A model generated the notes under the pieces. That model did no database searches. It saw nothing but the letters and a program-made list of their open reading frames with translations, and was not told where the DNA came from. A stretch of DNA of 41,722 bases from the NCBI GenBank assembly GCA_963205265.1, contig CAUJJI010000025.1:1-41722 (forward strand), read 5' to 3'. Position 1 is the first letter of the stretch; each line of letters begins with the position of its first letter. Shown in pieces: positions 23,347 to 31,054 of the stretch. This stretch comes from Pseudomonadota bacterium. Its GTDB lineage: Bacteria; Pseudomonadota; Alphaproteobacteria; Sphingomonadales; Sphingomonadaceae. A program made the position numbers and the translations under genes.

Positions 23347-25680
23347 ATGACCGTTCCGTTGCGAAGTACCGTCGCCTGCCTGCTGACGCTTGCGCCCCTG
23401 CCGACCACGGCACTGGCGCAGGCTGTCGCGCCCTCGACCCCGGTGGAGGGTGACAAGGCGCCCGCCGATGCCGAGATCATCGTCACCGCGCCGTCCGAGC
23501 GCGGGCGGCCGATCGGCAGCGGCGTTCCCGACATCCGCATCAACCAGGCCGAAATCGCCACGTACGGCGCCGACAGCATCGGCGATCTGCTTGCCGACCT
23601 GAAGCCGCAGACCGGCGAGTCGCCGGTGATCCTGGTGAACGGACGGCGGGTCTCGGGCCTCGACGAAATCAGCCGGCTGCCGCCCGAGGCGATCGCCCGC
23701 GTCGACATCCTGCCCGAGGAAGTCGCGCTCAACTACGGCTATCGCGCCGACCAGCGGGTCGTGAACATCGTCCTCGTCCAGCAGTTTCGCGCCGTCTCGG
23801 CCGATCTTCGCCTGACCTTGCCGACCGAGGGCGGGCGCAGCGAGGGCCAGGTCAACGCCACCTATGCGCGGCTCGACGCCAAGGGGCGGATGAGCCTAGA
23901 CCTGGCCTATGGCCGCGACAGCCAGCTGACCGAGGCGGAGCGCGACCTGGCCGGCCCCGATGCGCCCTATCGCACGCTGATGCCGTCCGCCGAGCAGATC
24001 GGCCTGGGCGGCACGCTGAACCGGACGATCTTCGCCAAGGTCTCGGCCACGTTCAGCGGGCGGCTGGACCACAGGACCGGTGCCAGCCTGTTCGGCCTGC
24101 CGCTCGATCCGCTGGCGCCGGGGCCGCTGGCCGGCCACACCCGCAGCACCGGCGGCCATCTCGGCCTGGCGCTCAACAGCCGGGCGGCCGGCTGGAACTG
24201 GTCGTTCACCGGCGCTTACGATCGCACCCACAGCCTGTCGGAGACCGACCGCAACGGCCCGGCCGGCGGCGTCACGGCCGATCGCCAGCGGACGACCAGC
24301 AGCAACGGATCCGCCGACCTCGTCGCCAACGGCACGATCCTTACCCTGCCTGCCGGCAAGGTCTCCACGACGGTGAAAGCGGGCATCGCCCGGCGCGAGC
24401 AGCAGAGCGAGACCCTGCGCTCCTCGCTCGTCGAGCGGCGCGAGCGCGGCGGAACCCAGACCCAGTTCTCCGCCAATCTCAATCTGCCGATCGCCAGCCG
24501 CAAGCGCGACGTGCTGGCGGCGCTCGGCGATCTTTCCGCCTATGTGAATCTCTCGCACGACGGCCTGTCGGGCGTCGGCGGCGCCGATACGTTCGGCTAT
24601 GGCCTGAGCTGGGCGCCGGTGCCGGCGCTGCGCATTTCCGCGACCATGACGCGCGCCGACGGCTTGCCGTCGCAGACCCAGCGCGACGATCCGCTGATGC
24701 TGACGCCCAACGTGCCGATCTACGACTTCGTCACCGGGCGCACTGTCGCCGTCACCCGCATCGACGGCGGCAATCCGTCGCTCCGCGCCGACAAGCGCCG
24801 CATCTTCTCGCTGAGCGGCCGCTACAAGCCGTTCGAGCGGTCGAGCCTGACGCTCAATCTCTCCTACAGCCATACCCAGATCCGCGACCAGCTCGGCCGG
24901 CTGCCGGCGGTGACGGCGGCGATCGAAGCCGCTTTCCCCGAGCGCTTCGTCCGCGACGCCGCGGGAGACCTCGTCTCGTTCGATGCCCGCCCGGTCAACT
25001 TCGCCCGCGCCGAGCAGCGTCAGCTGAGCTGGGGCCTGTTCTGGTCGCAGCCGATCGGCAAGCCGCGCCGGCCGGGCGCGAGGCCCTACCGGGCGCCGCT
25101 GCCACCTCCGGGAAGCCAGCCGGTGCAGGGCGCAGACGAAGAGGCGACGGTCGCCGCCGCGGCGGACCAGGGCGCGCCGATGGCAGGGCCCCCCGGCTTC
25201 GGCCGGGGCGGCGGCGCGCCGGGGCAGGGTCGGGTGCTGCTGTCGCTCAACCATGTCTGGCGGATGCAGAACGACATCCTGATCCGGCGCGGCCTGCCCA
25301 CGCTCGACCTGCTGGGCGGCGACGCCTTCGGCCGTGGCCAGGCGCGCCACCAGATCAATGCACGGGCGAACGTCATGAAGGACGGGCTGGGCGCGACTTT
25401 CGAGGCAAGCTGGCAAAGCGCCAGCAAGCTTCACGGCTCGACCGGCGATCTCGCCTTTTCCGATCTCGCGACGTTCAACCTGCGCGTCTTCGCCAACCTC
25501 GAGGAGCAGTTCCGCGCGCCCTTCTTCCGCAAGACCCGCGTGAGCCTCAACGTGAACAACCTGTTCGCCGCGCGCCTGCGTGTCCGCGACCGGTTCGGCG
25601 CGACGCCGTTGAGCTACAGCCCGGCCTATCTCGATCCGCTGGGCCGCAGCGTGATGCTGGGCCTGCGCAAGCTGTTCTGA
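23347..25680 (+). CDS. TonB-dependent receptor with Gly/Pro-rich insert in the barrel
   Basis: A 777-residue outer-membrane protein. A signal peptide (cleavage near ALA-QA at 25) is followed by the plug region containing EIIVTAPSERG (TonB-box-like start), DSIGDLLADLKPQTGESPVI, VNGRRVSGLDEISRLPPEAI and RVDILPEEVALNYGY. The beta-barrel follows and ends in LGLRKLF with terminal Phe, as outer-membrane assembly requires. At about residues 575-635 the barrel is interrupted by a Pro/Gly/Ala-rich low-complexity stretch. There is no N-terminal secretin/STN signalling domain, so a FecR-type signal path is unlikely. ATG 23347 follows GGAGAG. Substrate unknown; beta-aspartyl or Asx-rich peptides are possible from the neighbour. 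Confidence 0.88.
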   Translation: MTVPLRSTVACLLTLAPLPTTALAQAVAPSTPVEGDKAPADAEIIVTAPSERGRPIGSGVPDIRINQAEIATYGADSIGDLLADLKPQTGESPVILVNGRRVSGLDEISRLPPEAIARVDILPEEVALNYGYRADQRVVNIVLVQQFRAVSADLRLTLPTEGGRSEGQVNATYARLDAKGRMSLDLAYGRDSQLTEAERDLAGPDAPYRTLMPSAEQIGLGGTLNRTIFAKVSATFSGRLDHRTGASLFGLPLDPLAPGPLAGHTRSTGGHLGLALNSRAAGWNWSFTGAYDRTHSLSETDRNGPAGGVTADRQRTTSSNGSADLVANGTILTLPAGKVSTTVKAGIARREQQSETLRSSLVERRERGGTQTQFSANLNLPIASRKRDVLAALGDLSAYVNLSHDGLSGVGGADTFGYGLSWAPVPALRISATMTRADGLPSQTQRDDPLMLTPNVPIYDFVTGRTVAVTRIDGGNPSLRADKRRIFSLSGRYKPFERSSLTLNLSYSHTQIRDQLGRLPAVTAAIEAAFPERFVRDAAGDLVSFDARPVNFARAEQRQLSWGLFWSQPIGKPRRPGARPYRAPLPPPGSQPVQGADEEATVAAAADQGAPMAGPPGFGRGGGAPGQGRVLLSLNHVWRMQNDILIRRGLPTLDLLGGDAFGRGQARHQINARANVMKDGLGATFEASWQSASKLHGSTGDLAFSDLATFNLRVFANLEEQFRAPFFRKTRVSLNVNNLFAARLRVRDRFGATPLSYSPAYLDPLGRSVMLGLRKLF

Positions 25681-25713
25681 GCCTACGCGGGAAGCCGCCC
25701 TGCCGTCTCGCCT

Positions 25714-27216
25714 TCAAACCGCGAACACGATGCCCTGGGCGAGCGGCAGGGCCTTGCCGAAGTTGATCGTCTGGGTCTGCCTGCGCATGTAGGCCTTCCA
25801 GGCATCGGAGCCGCTCTCGCGGCCGCCGCCGGTCTCCTTCTCGCCGCCGAAAGCGCCGCCGATCTCGGCGCCGGACGGGCCCATGTTGATATTGGCGATG
25901 CCGCAGTCCGATCCGGTCGCCGACAGGAAGCGCTCGGCCTCGCGCAGGTCGGTGGTCAGGATCGAGGATGACAGGCCCTGCGGCACGTCGCGCAGCAGGG
26001 CGATCGCCTGCTCGAACGTCTCGTAGCCCAGGACGTAGAGGATCGGGGCGAATGTCTCCTCGCGCACGATCGCGGTCTGCGCGGGCATCCGGACGATCGC
26101 CGGGCGGACGTAGAGGCCGCCGATCGGCTCGCCGCCGCTGACCGTGCCGCCGTCGCCGCGCGCCGCCGCCAGGGCGCGCTGCATCGCGGCGAGCGCATCG
26201 CCGTCGATCAGCGGACCGACCAGGTTGCGATCGTCGCGCGGGTCGCCGATCGGCAGGCGCGCGAAGGCGGCTTCGAGCCGCGCCAGCAACGGCTCGTGGA
26301 GGTCCGCGTGGACGATCAGCCGCCGCAGCGTCGTGCAGCGCTGGCCGGCAGTGCCGGCCGCGGCAAAGGCGATCGCCGGGACCGCCAGCGCGAGGTCGGC
26401 GGAAGGGGCGACCACGGTCGCGGCATTGCCGCCGAGCTCGAGCAGGCTGCGGCCGAAGCGGCGCGCGACGCGGGTGCCGACGTCGCGGCCCATCGCCGTG
26501 CTGCCCGTCGCCGAGACCAGGGCGACGCCGCGATCGTCGGCCAGCGCCTCGCCGATCTCGCGCCCGCCGACCAACAGCTGCGCGAGGCCCGGCGGCGCGT
26601 CGTCGCTCGCCGCGGCGATGCGGGCCAGCAGCCCGTGCGCGGCATAGGCGGTCAGCGGCGTCTTTTCCGAAGGCTTCCAGATCACGCTGTTGCCGCAGAC
26701 CAGGGCGAGAGCCGCATTCCACGCCCAGACCGCGACCGGGAAATTGAACGCCGAGACGATCGCGACCGGGCCGAGCGGGTGCCACATCTCGCGCATGTGG
26801 TGCTGCGGGCGCTCCGAGGCGATGGTGAGGCCATGCAGCTGCCGCGACATGCCGACGGCGAAGTCGCAGATGTCGATCATCTCCTGCACTTCGCCGAGGC
26901 CTTCGGACAGCGGCTTGCCGCTCTCGATCGTCACCAGCCGCCCCAGCGCCGCCTTGTGCCGGCGCAGCTCCTCGCCGAAGCGGCGGACCAGCTCGCCGCG
27001 CCGCGGGGCGGGGACCTGCTGCCAGGTCGCGAAGGCCTCGCCGGCGAGGGCGACGGCGCCGGCGACCGCCTTCGCCTCGCTCGTCGGAACGGCCGGCAGC
27101 GCCGAACCGTCGATCGGACTGCTGCGGGGCAGGCTGCCCTGGGGAAGCCCAAGGTCCATCGCCGCCAGAAGCGCCGCGGCCTCCTGTCCGGCCGCCATCG
27201 CTGTCGTGCCGGCCAT
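25714..27216 (-). CDS. amaB: Alpha-aminoadipate semialdehyde dehydrogenase (ALDH7 family)
   Basis: The 500-residue enzyme oxidises 2-aminoadipate 6-semialdehyde (in equilibrium with piperideine-6-carboxylate) to 2-aminoadipate with NAD in lysine degradation. Catalytic residues are visible: Glu260 in LELGGNAA and Cys294 in GTAGQRCTTLRR. ALDH7-specific stretches are PVAVWAWNAALALVCGN, INMGPSGAEIGGAFGGEK and DAWKAYMRRQT near the C-terminus. The ATG shares one base with the upstream gene stop (TGATG). The upstream gene is a saccharopine dehydrogenase-family enzyme, which makes the same semialdehyde, so the pair forms a lysine catabolic unit. Confidence 0.92.
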   Translation of the reverse strand: MAGTTAMAAGQEAAALLAAMDLGLPQGSLPRSSPIDGSALPAVPTSEAKAVAGAVALAGEAFATWQQVPAPRRGELVRRFGEELRRHKAALGRLVTIESGKPLSEGLGEVQEMIDICDFAVGMSRQLHGLTIASERPQHHMREMWHPLGPVAIVSAFNFPVAVWAWNAALALVCGNSVIWKPSEKTPLTAYAAHGLLARIAAASDDAPPGLAQLLVGGREIGEALADDRGVALVSATGSTAMGRDVGTRVARRFGRSLLELGGNAATVVAPSADLALAVPAIAFAAAGTAGQRCTTLRRLIVHADLHEPLLARLEAAFARLPIGDPRDDRNLVGPLIDGDALAAMQRALAAARGDGGTVSGGEPIGGLYVRPAIVRMPAQTAIVREETFAPILYVLGYETFEQAIALLRDVPQGLSSSILTTDLREAERFLSATGSDCGIANINMGPSGAEIGGAFGGEKETGGGRESGSDAWKAYMRRQTQTINFGKALPLAQGIVFAV

Positions 27217-28322
27217 CACGCCACCTGTCCGAGCGGCAGCGCGGCGCTCTCGCCGGCGAAGACCCGGCCGAAGCGATTGGCCAGGAACAGCGGCAGCGGG
27301 ATATCCTCCTGGCGGATCAGCCCCGCCCGGGGCAAGGCACCGGTCGCCAGCAGGTCGAGCACGGCGCAGAGCGCGCTTGCCGTCGTGATCTGGATCGCCG
27401 TGCGCATGGCTCCGGCGAGCGTGGCGCTGTAGATGTTGTTGACGTAGGTGTCCTGGACGAGTCGCCCGTTGCGCCGTCCGCTCGCGCTGACGAAGATGAG
27501 CACGAGGTCCTGCCCCGTGGTGGGCAGGGCGGTCTCGAAGATGTCGCGCAGCAGCTCGGGCCGCTGGCCTAGGCACAGGTCCTGGATCAGCAGCTTGACG
27601 ATGTCGCGGTGGCCGGGATAGCGGATGGTCTTGTAGTTCAGCTCGCGCACGGCGCCGGCCAGCGTCTCGGCCAGGGTACCGAGCCCGCCGCTGGTGTTGA
27701 ACGCCTCGTAGGCCATGCCGTCGAGCGAGAAGCTCTCCAGTCCTTCCAGCGGCGGCACTTCGACGAGGCGGCCGCCGACCACTGCGTCGCAGGGCCGGTC
27801 GTATTCGTTGATCAGGCCGTCGGTCGACCAGGTCAGGTTGTAGTTCAGGGCATTGGCCGGATAGCGCGGCAGCGCCCCGACGCGCAGCCGCAGCGTGTCG
27901 AGGCTGTCGAACCGCCGCGCCAGGTCGGCGCCGACGATCGAGATGAAGCCCGGTGCAAGGCCGCATTGCGGGACGAAGGCCGTGCCGGCGTCCTGCGCCA
28001 GCGTCTTGACCAGCCGGGTGGTGGCGACATCCTCGGTAAGGTCGAGGTAGTGCACGCCCGCCGCGCGCGCGGCGATCGCGACCGGCGCGGTCAGCCGGTG
28101 CGGCATGGCCGAGAGCACGGCGAAACGCCCCGCCATCAGCCCGGCCAGCGCCTGGCGATCGGCAACGTCGACGACCGCCGTGGCGAGCAACTCGCCCGGC
28201 TGGAGTCGCGCCAGCCGCGCGCCGTCGCTGTCGGCAACGGTGACGCGATAGCCCTCGCTGGTGAGCAGCGCGGCCACGGCTTCGCCGATCTGCCCGGCGC
28301 CGAGAAGCAGGATATCGTGCAT
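27216..28322 (-). CDS. Saccharopine dehydrogenase family enzyme (saccharopine or lysine 6-dehydrogenase)
   Basis: The 368-residue protein has an N-terminal Rossmann fold (ILLLGAGQIGEAVA, residues 4-17), VLSAMPHRLT and HYLDLTED, then a C-terminal catalytic domain with CGLAPGFISIVGADLARR, NLTWSTDGLINEY, NTSGGLGTL and RYPGHRD. It lacks a fused lysine-ketoglutarate reductase. It is therefore either saccharopine dehydrogenase (glutamate-forming) or lysine 6-dehydrogenase, which belong to the same family; sequence alone does not decide. Either yields the substrate of the ALDH7 enzyme encoded just downstream. ATG 28322 follows AGGGGGAC. It is divergent from an Lrp regulator. Confidence 0.87.
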   Translation of the reverse strand: MHDILLLGAGQIGEAVAALLTSEGYRVTVADSDGARLARLQPGELLATAVVDVADRQALAGLMAGRFAVLSAMPHRLTAPVAIAARAAGVHYLDLTEDVATTRLVKTLAQDAGTAFVPQCGLAPGFISIVGADLARRFDSLDTLRLRVGALPRYPANALNYNLTWSTDGLINEYDRPCDAVVGGRLVEVPPLEGLESFSLDGMAYEAFNTSGGLGTLAETLAGAVRELNYKTIRYPGHRDIVKLLIQDLCLGQRPELLRDIFETALPTTGQDLVLIFVSASGRRNGRLVQDTYVNNIYSATLAGAMRTAIQITTASALCAVLDLLATGALPRAGLIRQEDIPLPLFLANRFGRVFAGESAALPLGQVA

Positions 28323-28379
28323 CGCTTGTGTCCCCCTAAAGAAGCCGATAGGCGAACGTAGCCTGGCGCGATGTCCAGA

Positions 28380-28415
28380 TTGAAGGTTGATAATCGTCGT
28401 TTTGAAGGGATAAAT
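28380..28415 (+). promoter_or_regulatory. Divergent control region of the lysine module: direct repeats and promoter-like element
   Basis: TTGAAGG occurs twice in the same orientation, at 28380-28386 and 28402-28408, 22 bases apart (about two helical turns). TTGATA (28387-28392), 17 bases, and ATAAAT (28410-28415) form a possible promoter for the Lrp gene at 28424, giving a nearly leaderless transcript. The 101-base spacer is AT-rich for this genome, which suits Lrp/AsnC binding to both genes. Function is inferred. Confidence 0.4.
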
Positions 28416-28423
28416 CAGACAAT

Positions 28424-28927
28424 ATGTCCAATAGATCTGACAGATTGTCGATCGACGCAATCGACCACCGGCTCCTGGCGCTGCTGCGCGACAACGCTCG
28501 CCTGCCGGTCACCAGCCTTGCCCATGCGCTTTCGCTGTCGCGGGCGAGCGTCCATGCGCGGCTGGCGCGGCTCGAGCGGGACGGGATCATCCAGGGGTAC
28601 ACCCTGCGCCTCGGCGAGGCTTACGACCGCCGCCTGGTGCGCGCCCACGTCATGCTCAAGATCGCGCCCAAGGCGGCGCGGGCGATCGAGCGGCAGCTGC
28701 TGGCCATGGCCGAGCTGACCGCGCTCTATGCCATCAGCGGCGAGCACGACATGATCGCGCTGGTCGAGGCCGACGGCGTGGTCGAACTCGACCAGGTGCT
28801 CGACCGTATCGGCGCGATCGACGGTGTCGAGCGGACGACCACTTCGATCCTGCTCGCCGCCAAGTCGGCGCGAGGCGGCGCTGCGGGCACCTGGGGAGAA
28901 ATGGGCGCTGACGCCAGTTCAGCGTGA
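28424..28927 (+). CDS. Lrp/AsnC family transcriptional regulator (lysine module)
   Basis: The 167-residue protein has an N-terminal helix-turn-helix (IDHRLLALLRDNARLPVTSL, then SRASVHARLARLERDGII) and a C-terminal RAM/AsnC ligand-binding domain (AHVMLKI, LYAISGEHDMIALVEAD, VERTTTSILLA). Divergent placement 101 bases from the saccharopine dehydrogenase-family gene suggests control of lysine breakdown with lysine or an intermediate as ligand. The C-terminus has a short Gly/Ala-rich tail. The 107 bases after it hold no gene. Confidence 0.92.
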   Translation: MSNRSDRLSIDAIDHRLLALLRDNARLPVTSLAHALSLSRASVHARLARLERDGIIQGYTLRLGEAYDRRLVRAHVMLKIAPKAARAIERQLLAMAELTALYAISGEHDMIALVEADGVVELDQVLDRIGAIDGVERTTTSILLAAKSARGGAAGTWGEMGADASSA

Positions 28928-29034
28928 CAGGGTGAAAGGGGGCCGGCGCTTCCCCGGAGCGAAGCGGCGGGGTGGAGGGGCTCTCCGCTAAGCGCAGGAG
29001 CGATGAGGGAGGCCCCCTCGATCGTGGAGCAGCA

Positions 29035-30333
29035 TCACGAGCCGCCTTCGCCGACGCGGCCGCTGCAGGGGCCGAAGCCGATCGTCCGGTAGCCGGTGCG
29101 CTCGGCCCTGGCGGTGAAGGTGATTTCGTCGCCGTCCTGCAGGAAGCAGCGCGATTCCCCGTCGGGCAGCAGCAGCGGCTGGCTTCCGCCGTTGCTCAGT
29201 TCGGCGAGGCTGCCGAAGCTGCTGCGCGCCGGGCCGGAGATCGTGCCGCTGCCGAGCAGGTCGCCGGGCCTGAGGTTGCAGCCGTTGGCAGTCTGGTGCG
29301 CGACCATCTGCGCCGGCGTCCAGTAGAGCTGGTCGGCGGTGACCGCGCTCAGCCGGTGGGGCTCATGCCGGGCGAAGCGCATGCGCTCGGTCGACAGGAA
29401 GACTTCGAGCCTCAGCGCCAATGCGCCTTCGGCCTGGTCGCGCTCGTCCCGGAGATAGGGCAGCGGCGCGGGATCGCCGGCCGGGCGCGCCGGCTGGGCG
29501 ATGCGGAACGGGGCGAGCGCTTCGGCGGTCACCACCCAGGGCGAGACCGTGGTCAGGAAGCTCTTGGCGAGGAACGGCCCGAGCGGCTGGTACTCCCAGG
29601 CCTGCAGGTCGCGCGCCGACCAGTCGTTGAGCAGGCAGAAGCCGCCGATCCGCTCCCCCGCTTCGGCGATCGGCACGCTTTCGCCCAGGCGGTTCTCGCC
29701 GGTGATCCAGAAGCCCAGCTCGAGCTCGTAGTCGAGCCGGCGGCTGGGGCCGAAGCTCGGCTCCGCGGCGCTGGCCGGTCGCGACTGGCCCTGCGGACGG
29801 GGCACCGGATGGCCCGAGACCCGCACCGAAGAGGCGCGGCCGTGATAGGCGATGGGCACGTGCTTGTAATTGTCGAGCAGCGGCGTCGCCGGCCGGAACT
29901 GGCGGCCGATGTTGGTCGCGTGGTGGATGCCCGCGTAGAAATCGGTGTAGTCGCCGATCCGGAACGGCAGGTGCAGGTGGCAGAGCCCCGCCGGCTGCAG
30001 CATCGGGATGACGGTGGGAGCATGCTCGCGCGCGGTGAGCAGTTCGAACAGGCCGTGCCGCAGGGCCCGCCGCATCGTCGCAGGCAGGGCGAAGAGGCCA
30101 TTGAGGTGATGCTGGGCCAGCACCGGCTCTAGCGGCGCCGGAAGCAGGCCGGCCGCGGCCAGCGCGGTGAGATCGAGCACGTAGTCGCCGATGGCGGTGG
30201 CGAGGAAGGGATCTTCCTTGCCGACCGAGGCGAGGCCGAACGGCAGGTTCTGGACGGGAAAGTCTGGGTGCCCGTCCGCCTCGGGGACCCAGCTGCCGGC
30301 CTCGGGATCATGGGTATGGTCTATGGCGTTCAT
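29035..30333 (-). CDS. fahA: Fumarylacetoacetase
   Basis: The 432-residue enzyme hydrolyses fumarylacetoacetate to fumarate and acetoacetate, the last step of tyrosine/homogentisate degradation. Family landmarks are an N-terminal SH3-like part (FPVQNLPFGLAS), then DYTDFYAGIHHATNIG, YHGRASSVRVSG, ELELGFW, LLNDWSARDLQAWEY, GPFLAKSF, and C-terminal GDLLGSGTISGP with DGDEI. The DFYA and DWSARD stretches hold metal and substrate ligands. ATG 30333 is overlapped by the stop of a 25-codon upstream frame. No homogentisate dioxygenase or maleylacetoacetate isomerase lies in the window. The divergent Lrp gene is 210 bases away. Confidence 0.95.
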   Translation of the reverse strand: MNAIDHTHDPEAGSWVPEADGHPDFPVQNLPFGLASVGKEDPFLATAIGDYVLDLTALAAAGLLPAPLEPVLAQHHLNGLFALPATMRRALRHGLFELLTAREHAPTVIPMLQPAGLCHLHLPFRIGDYTDFYAGIHHATNIGRQFRPATPLLDNYKHVPIAYHGRASSVRVSGHPVPRPQGQSRPASAAEPSFGPSRRLDYELELGFWITGENRLGESVPIAEAGERIGGFCLLNDWSARDLQAWEYQPLGPFLAKSFLTTVSPWVVTAEALAPFRIAQPARPAGDPAPLPYLRDERDQAEGALALRLEVFLSTERMRFARHEPHRLSAVTADQLYWTPAQMVAHQTANGCNLRPGDLLGSGTISGPARSSFGSLAELSNGGSQPLLLPDGESRCFLQDGDEITFTARAERTGYRTIGFGPCSGRVGEGGS

Positions 30334-30407
30334 TCCGGCGTGCCCTGGTGCAGCCAGGCGGGAGCGAACGCGGCGCAGGGCGCGGCGGGGTCGGGAACAT
30401 GGATCAC
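30330..30407 (-). CDS. Possible 25-codon leader peptide or gene remnant before fahA
   Basis: A GTG-started frame of 25 codons (begins MIHVPDPAAP, ends HQGTPE) stops at the fahA start with an ATGA overlap. AGGA lies 9 bases upstream of the GTG. It may be a translated leader that couples initiation to fahA or the tail of a vanished gene. It has one Phe, one Trp and no Tyr, so classical attenuation by aromatic codons is unlikely. Coding status is uncertain. Confidence 0.3.
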   Translation of the reverse strand: MIHVPDPAAPCAAFAPAWLHQGTPE

Positions 30408-30468
30408 GGGGAAAGTCCTGCGGTTGCGCCGGCATTCCGGCGAAGCGTCGATTCTACTCGCCCGGGCA

Positions 30469-30524
30469 TGCGCAGAGGGCGCATTCTCGGGAGTCGCTGG
30501 CGCGGTCGGTGCGTAATTCGCGCA
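30469..30524. promoter_or_regulatory. Two TGCG-N7-CGCA palindromes between fahA and its Lrp gene
   Basis: TGCG-CAGAGGG-CGCA at 30469-30483 and TGCG-TAATTCG-CGCA at 30510-30524 share identical half-sites in 15-bp palindromes, with centres 41 bases apart (about four helical turns). They lie upstream of the Lrp gene (30544) and in the fahA promoter area. Lrp/AsnC proteins bind about 15-bp palindromes as octamers on phased sites, so these are strong operator candidates. Confidence 0.6.
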
Positions 30525-30543
30525 TTGAAGCATCGTTTCATGC

Positions 30544-31038
30544 ATGGACAACGCAGCAAGGCGCTCGCTGGATCGCTTCGATCTCAAGATCCTCGAGGTC
30601 TGGCAGGAGCGCGGAGATATCGGCGCGGCCGAACTGGCGCAGGTCGTGCCCCTGTCCGCTTCGCAATGTGCGCGCCGCATGCAGCAGTTGCGGCACGCGG
30701 GCTTCGTCCGCGCGGTGCCGGCGGTGCTCGATGGCGACAAGCTCGGCATCGGCTTCTCGGCCTATGTGCTGCTGACCATGGCCAGCCACGATCCCGAAGC
30801 CTGCGAGGCATTCCATGCGCGGATCCACGCGCTGGACGAGATCGTCGAATGCCAGAAGCTGGCCGGCAGCGCCGACATGATCGTCAAGGTCGCCACCCAC
30901 GACCTTGCCGCCTTCAACCGCCTGCTGACGCAGAAGCTGCTCGCCGCGCCCGAAGTGGCGACCGCCCATTCGAGCATCGTCCTGGAATGCGTGAAAAGCA
31001 CGACGCGGCTGCCGCTGCGCTTTGCCACCGGGGATTAG
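30544..31038 (+). CDS. Lrp/AsnC family transcriptional regulator (fahA neighbour)
   Basis: The 164-residue protein has a helix-turn-helix (LDRFDLKILEVWQERGDI, then SASQCARRMQQLRHAGFV) and a RAM domain (FSAYVLLTM, VECQKLAGSADMIVKVAT, STTRLPL). It is divergent from fahA, with two matching palindromes between them, so it probably senses an aromatic amino acid or intermediate and controls fahA and itself. It converges with the DUF1338 gene, 16 bases apart. Confidence 0.92.
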   Translation: MDNAARRSLDRFDLKILEVWQERGDIGAAELAQVVPLSASQCARRMQQLRHAGFVRAVPAVLDGDKLGIGFSAYVLLTMASHDPEACEAFHARIHALDEIVECQKLAGSADMIVKVATHDLAAFNRLLTQKLLAAPEVATAHSSIVLECVKSTTRLPLRFATGD

Positions 31039-31054
31039 ATGCGCGGCCAGCGGC

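Noticed and set aside
23896..25434. 512-codon minus-strand frame
   Set aside because: Antisense to the TonB-dependent receptor, which has signal, plug and barrel features.
21273..25680. Lasso-peptide or siderophore cluster suggested by FecI plus TonB receptor
   Set aside because: No precursor peptide, B/C maturation protein, prolyl-oligopeptidase-type isopeptidase or siderophore synthetase is encoded; the hydrolase is an Ntn asparaginase.
27216..28322. Bifunctional LKR/SDH (full saccharopine pathway enzyme)
   Set aside because: The protein is only 368 residues with a single Rossmann/catalytic unit; no reductase domain.
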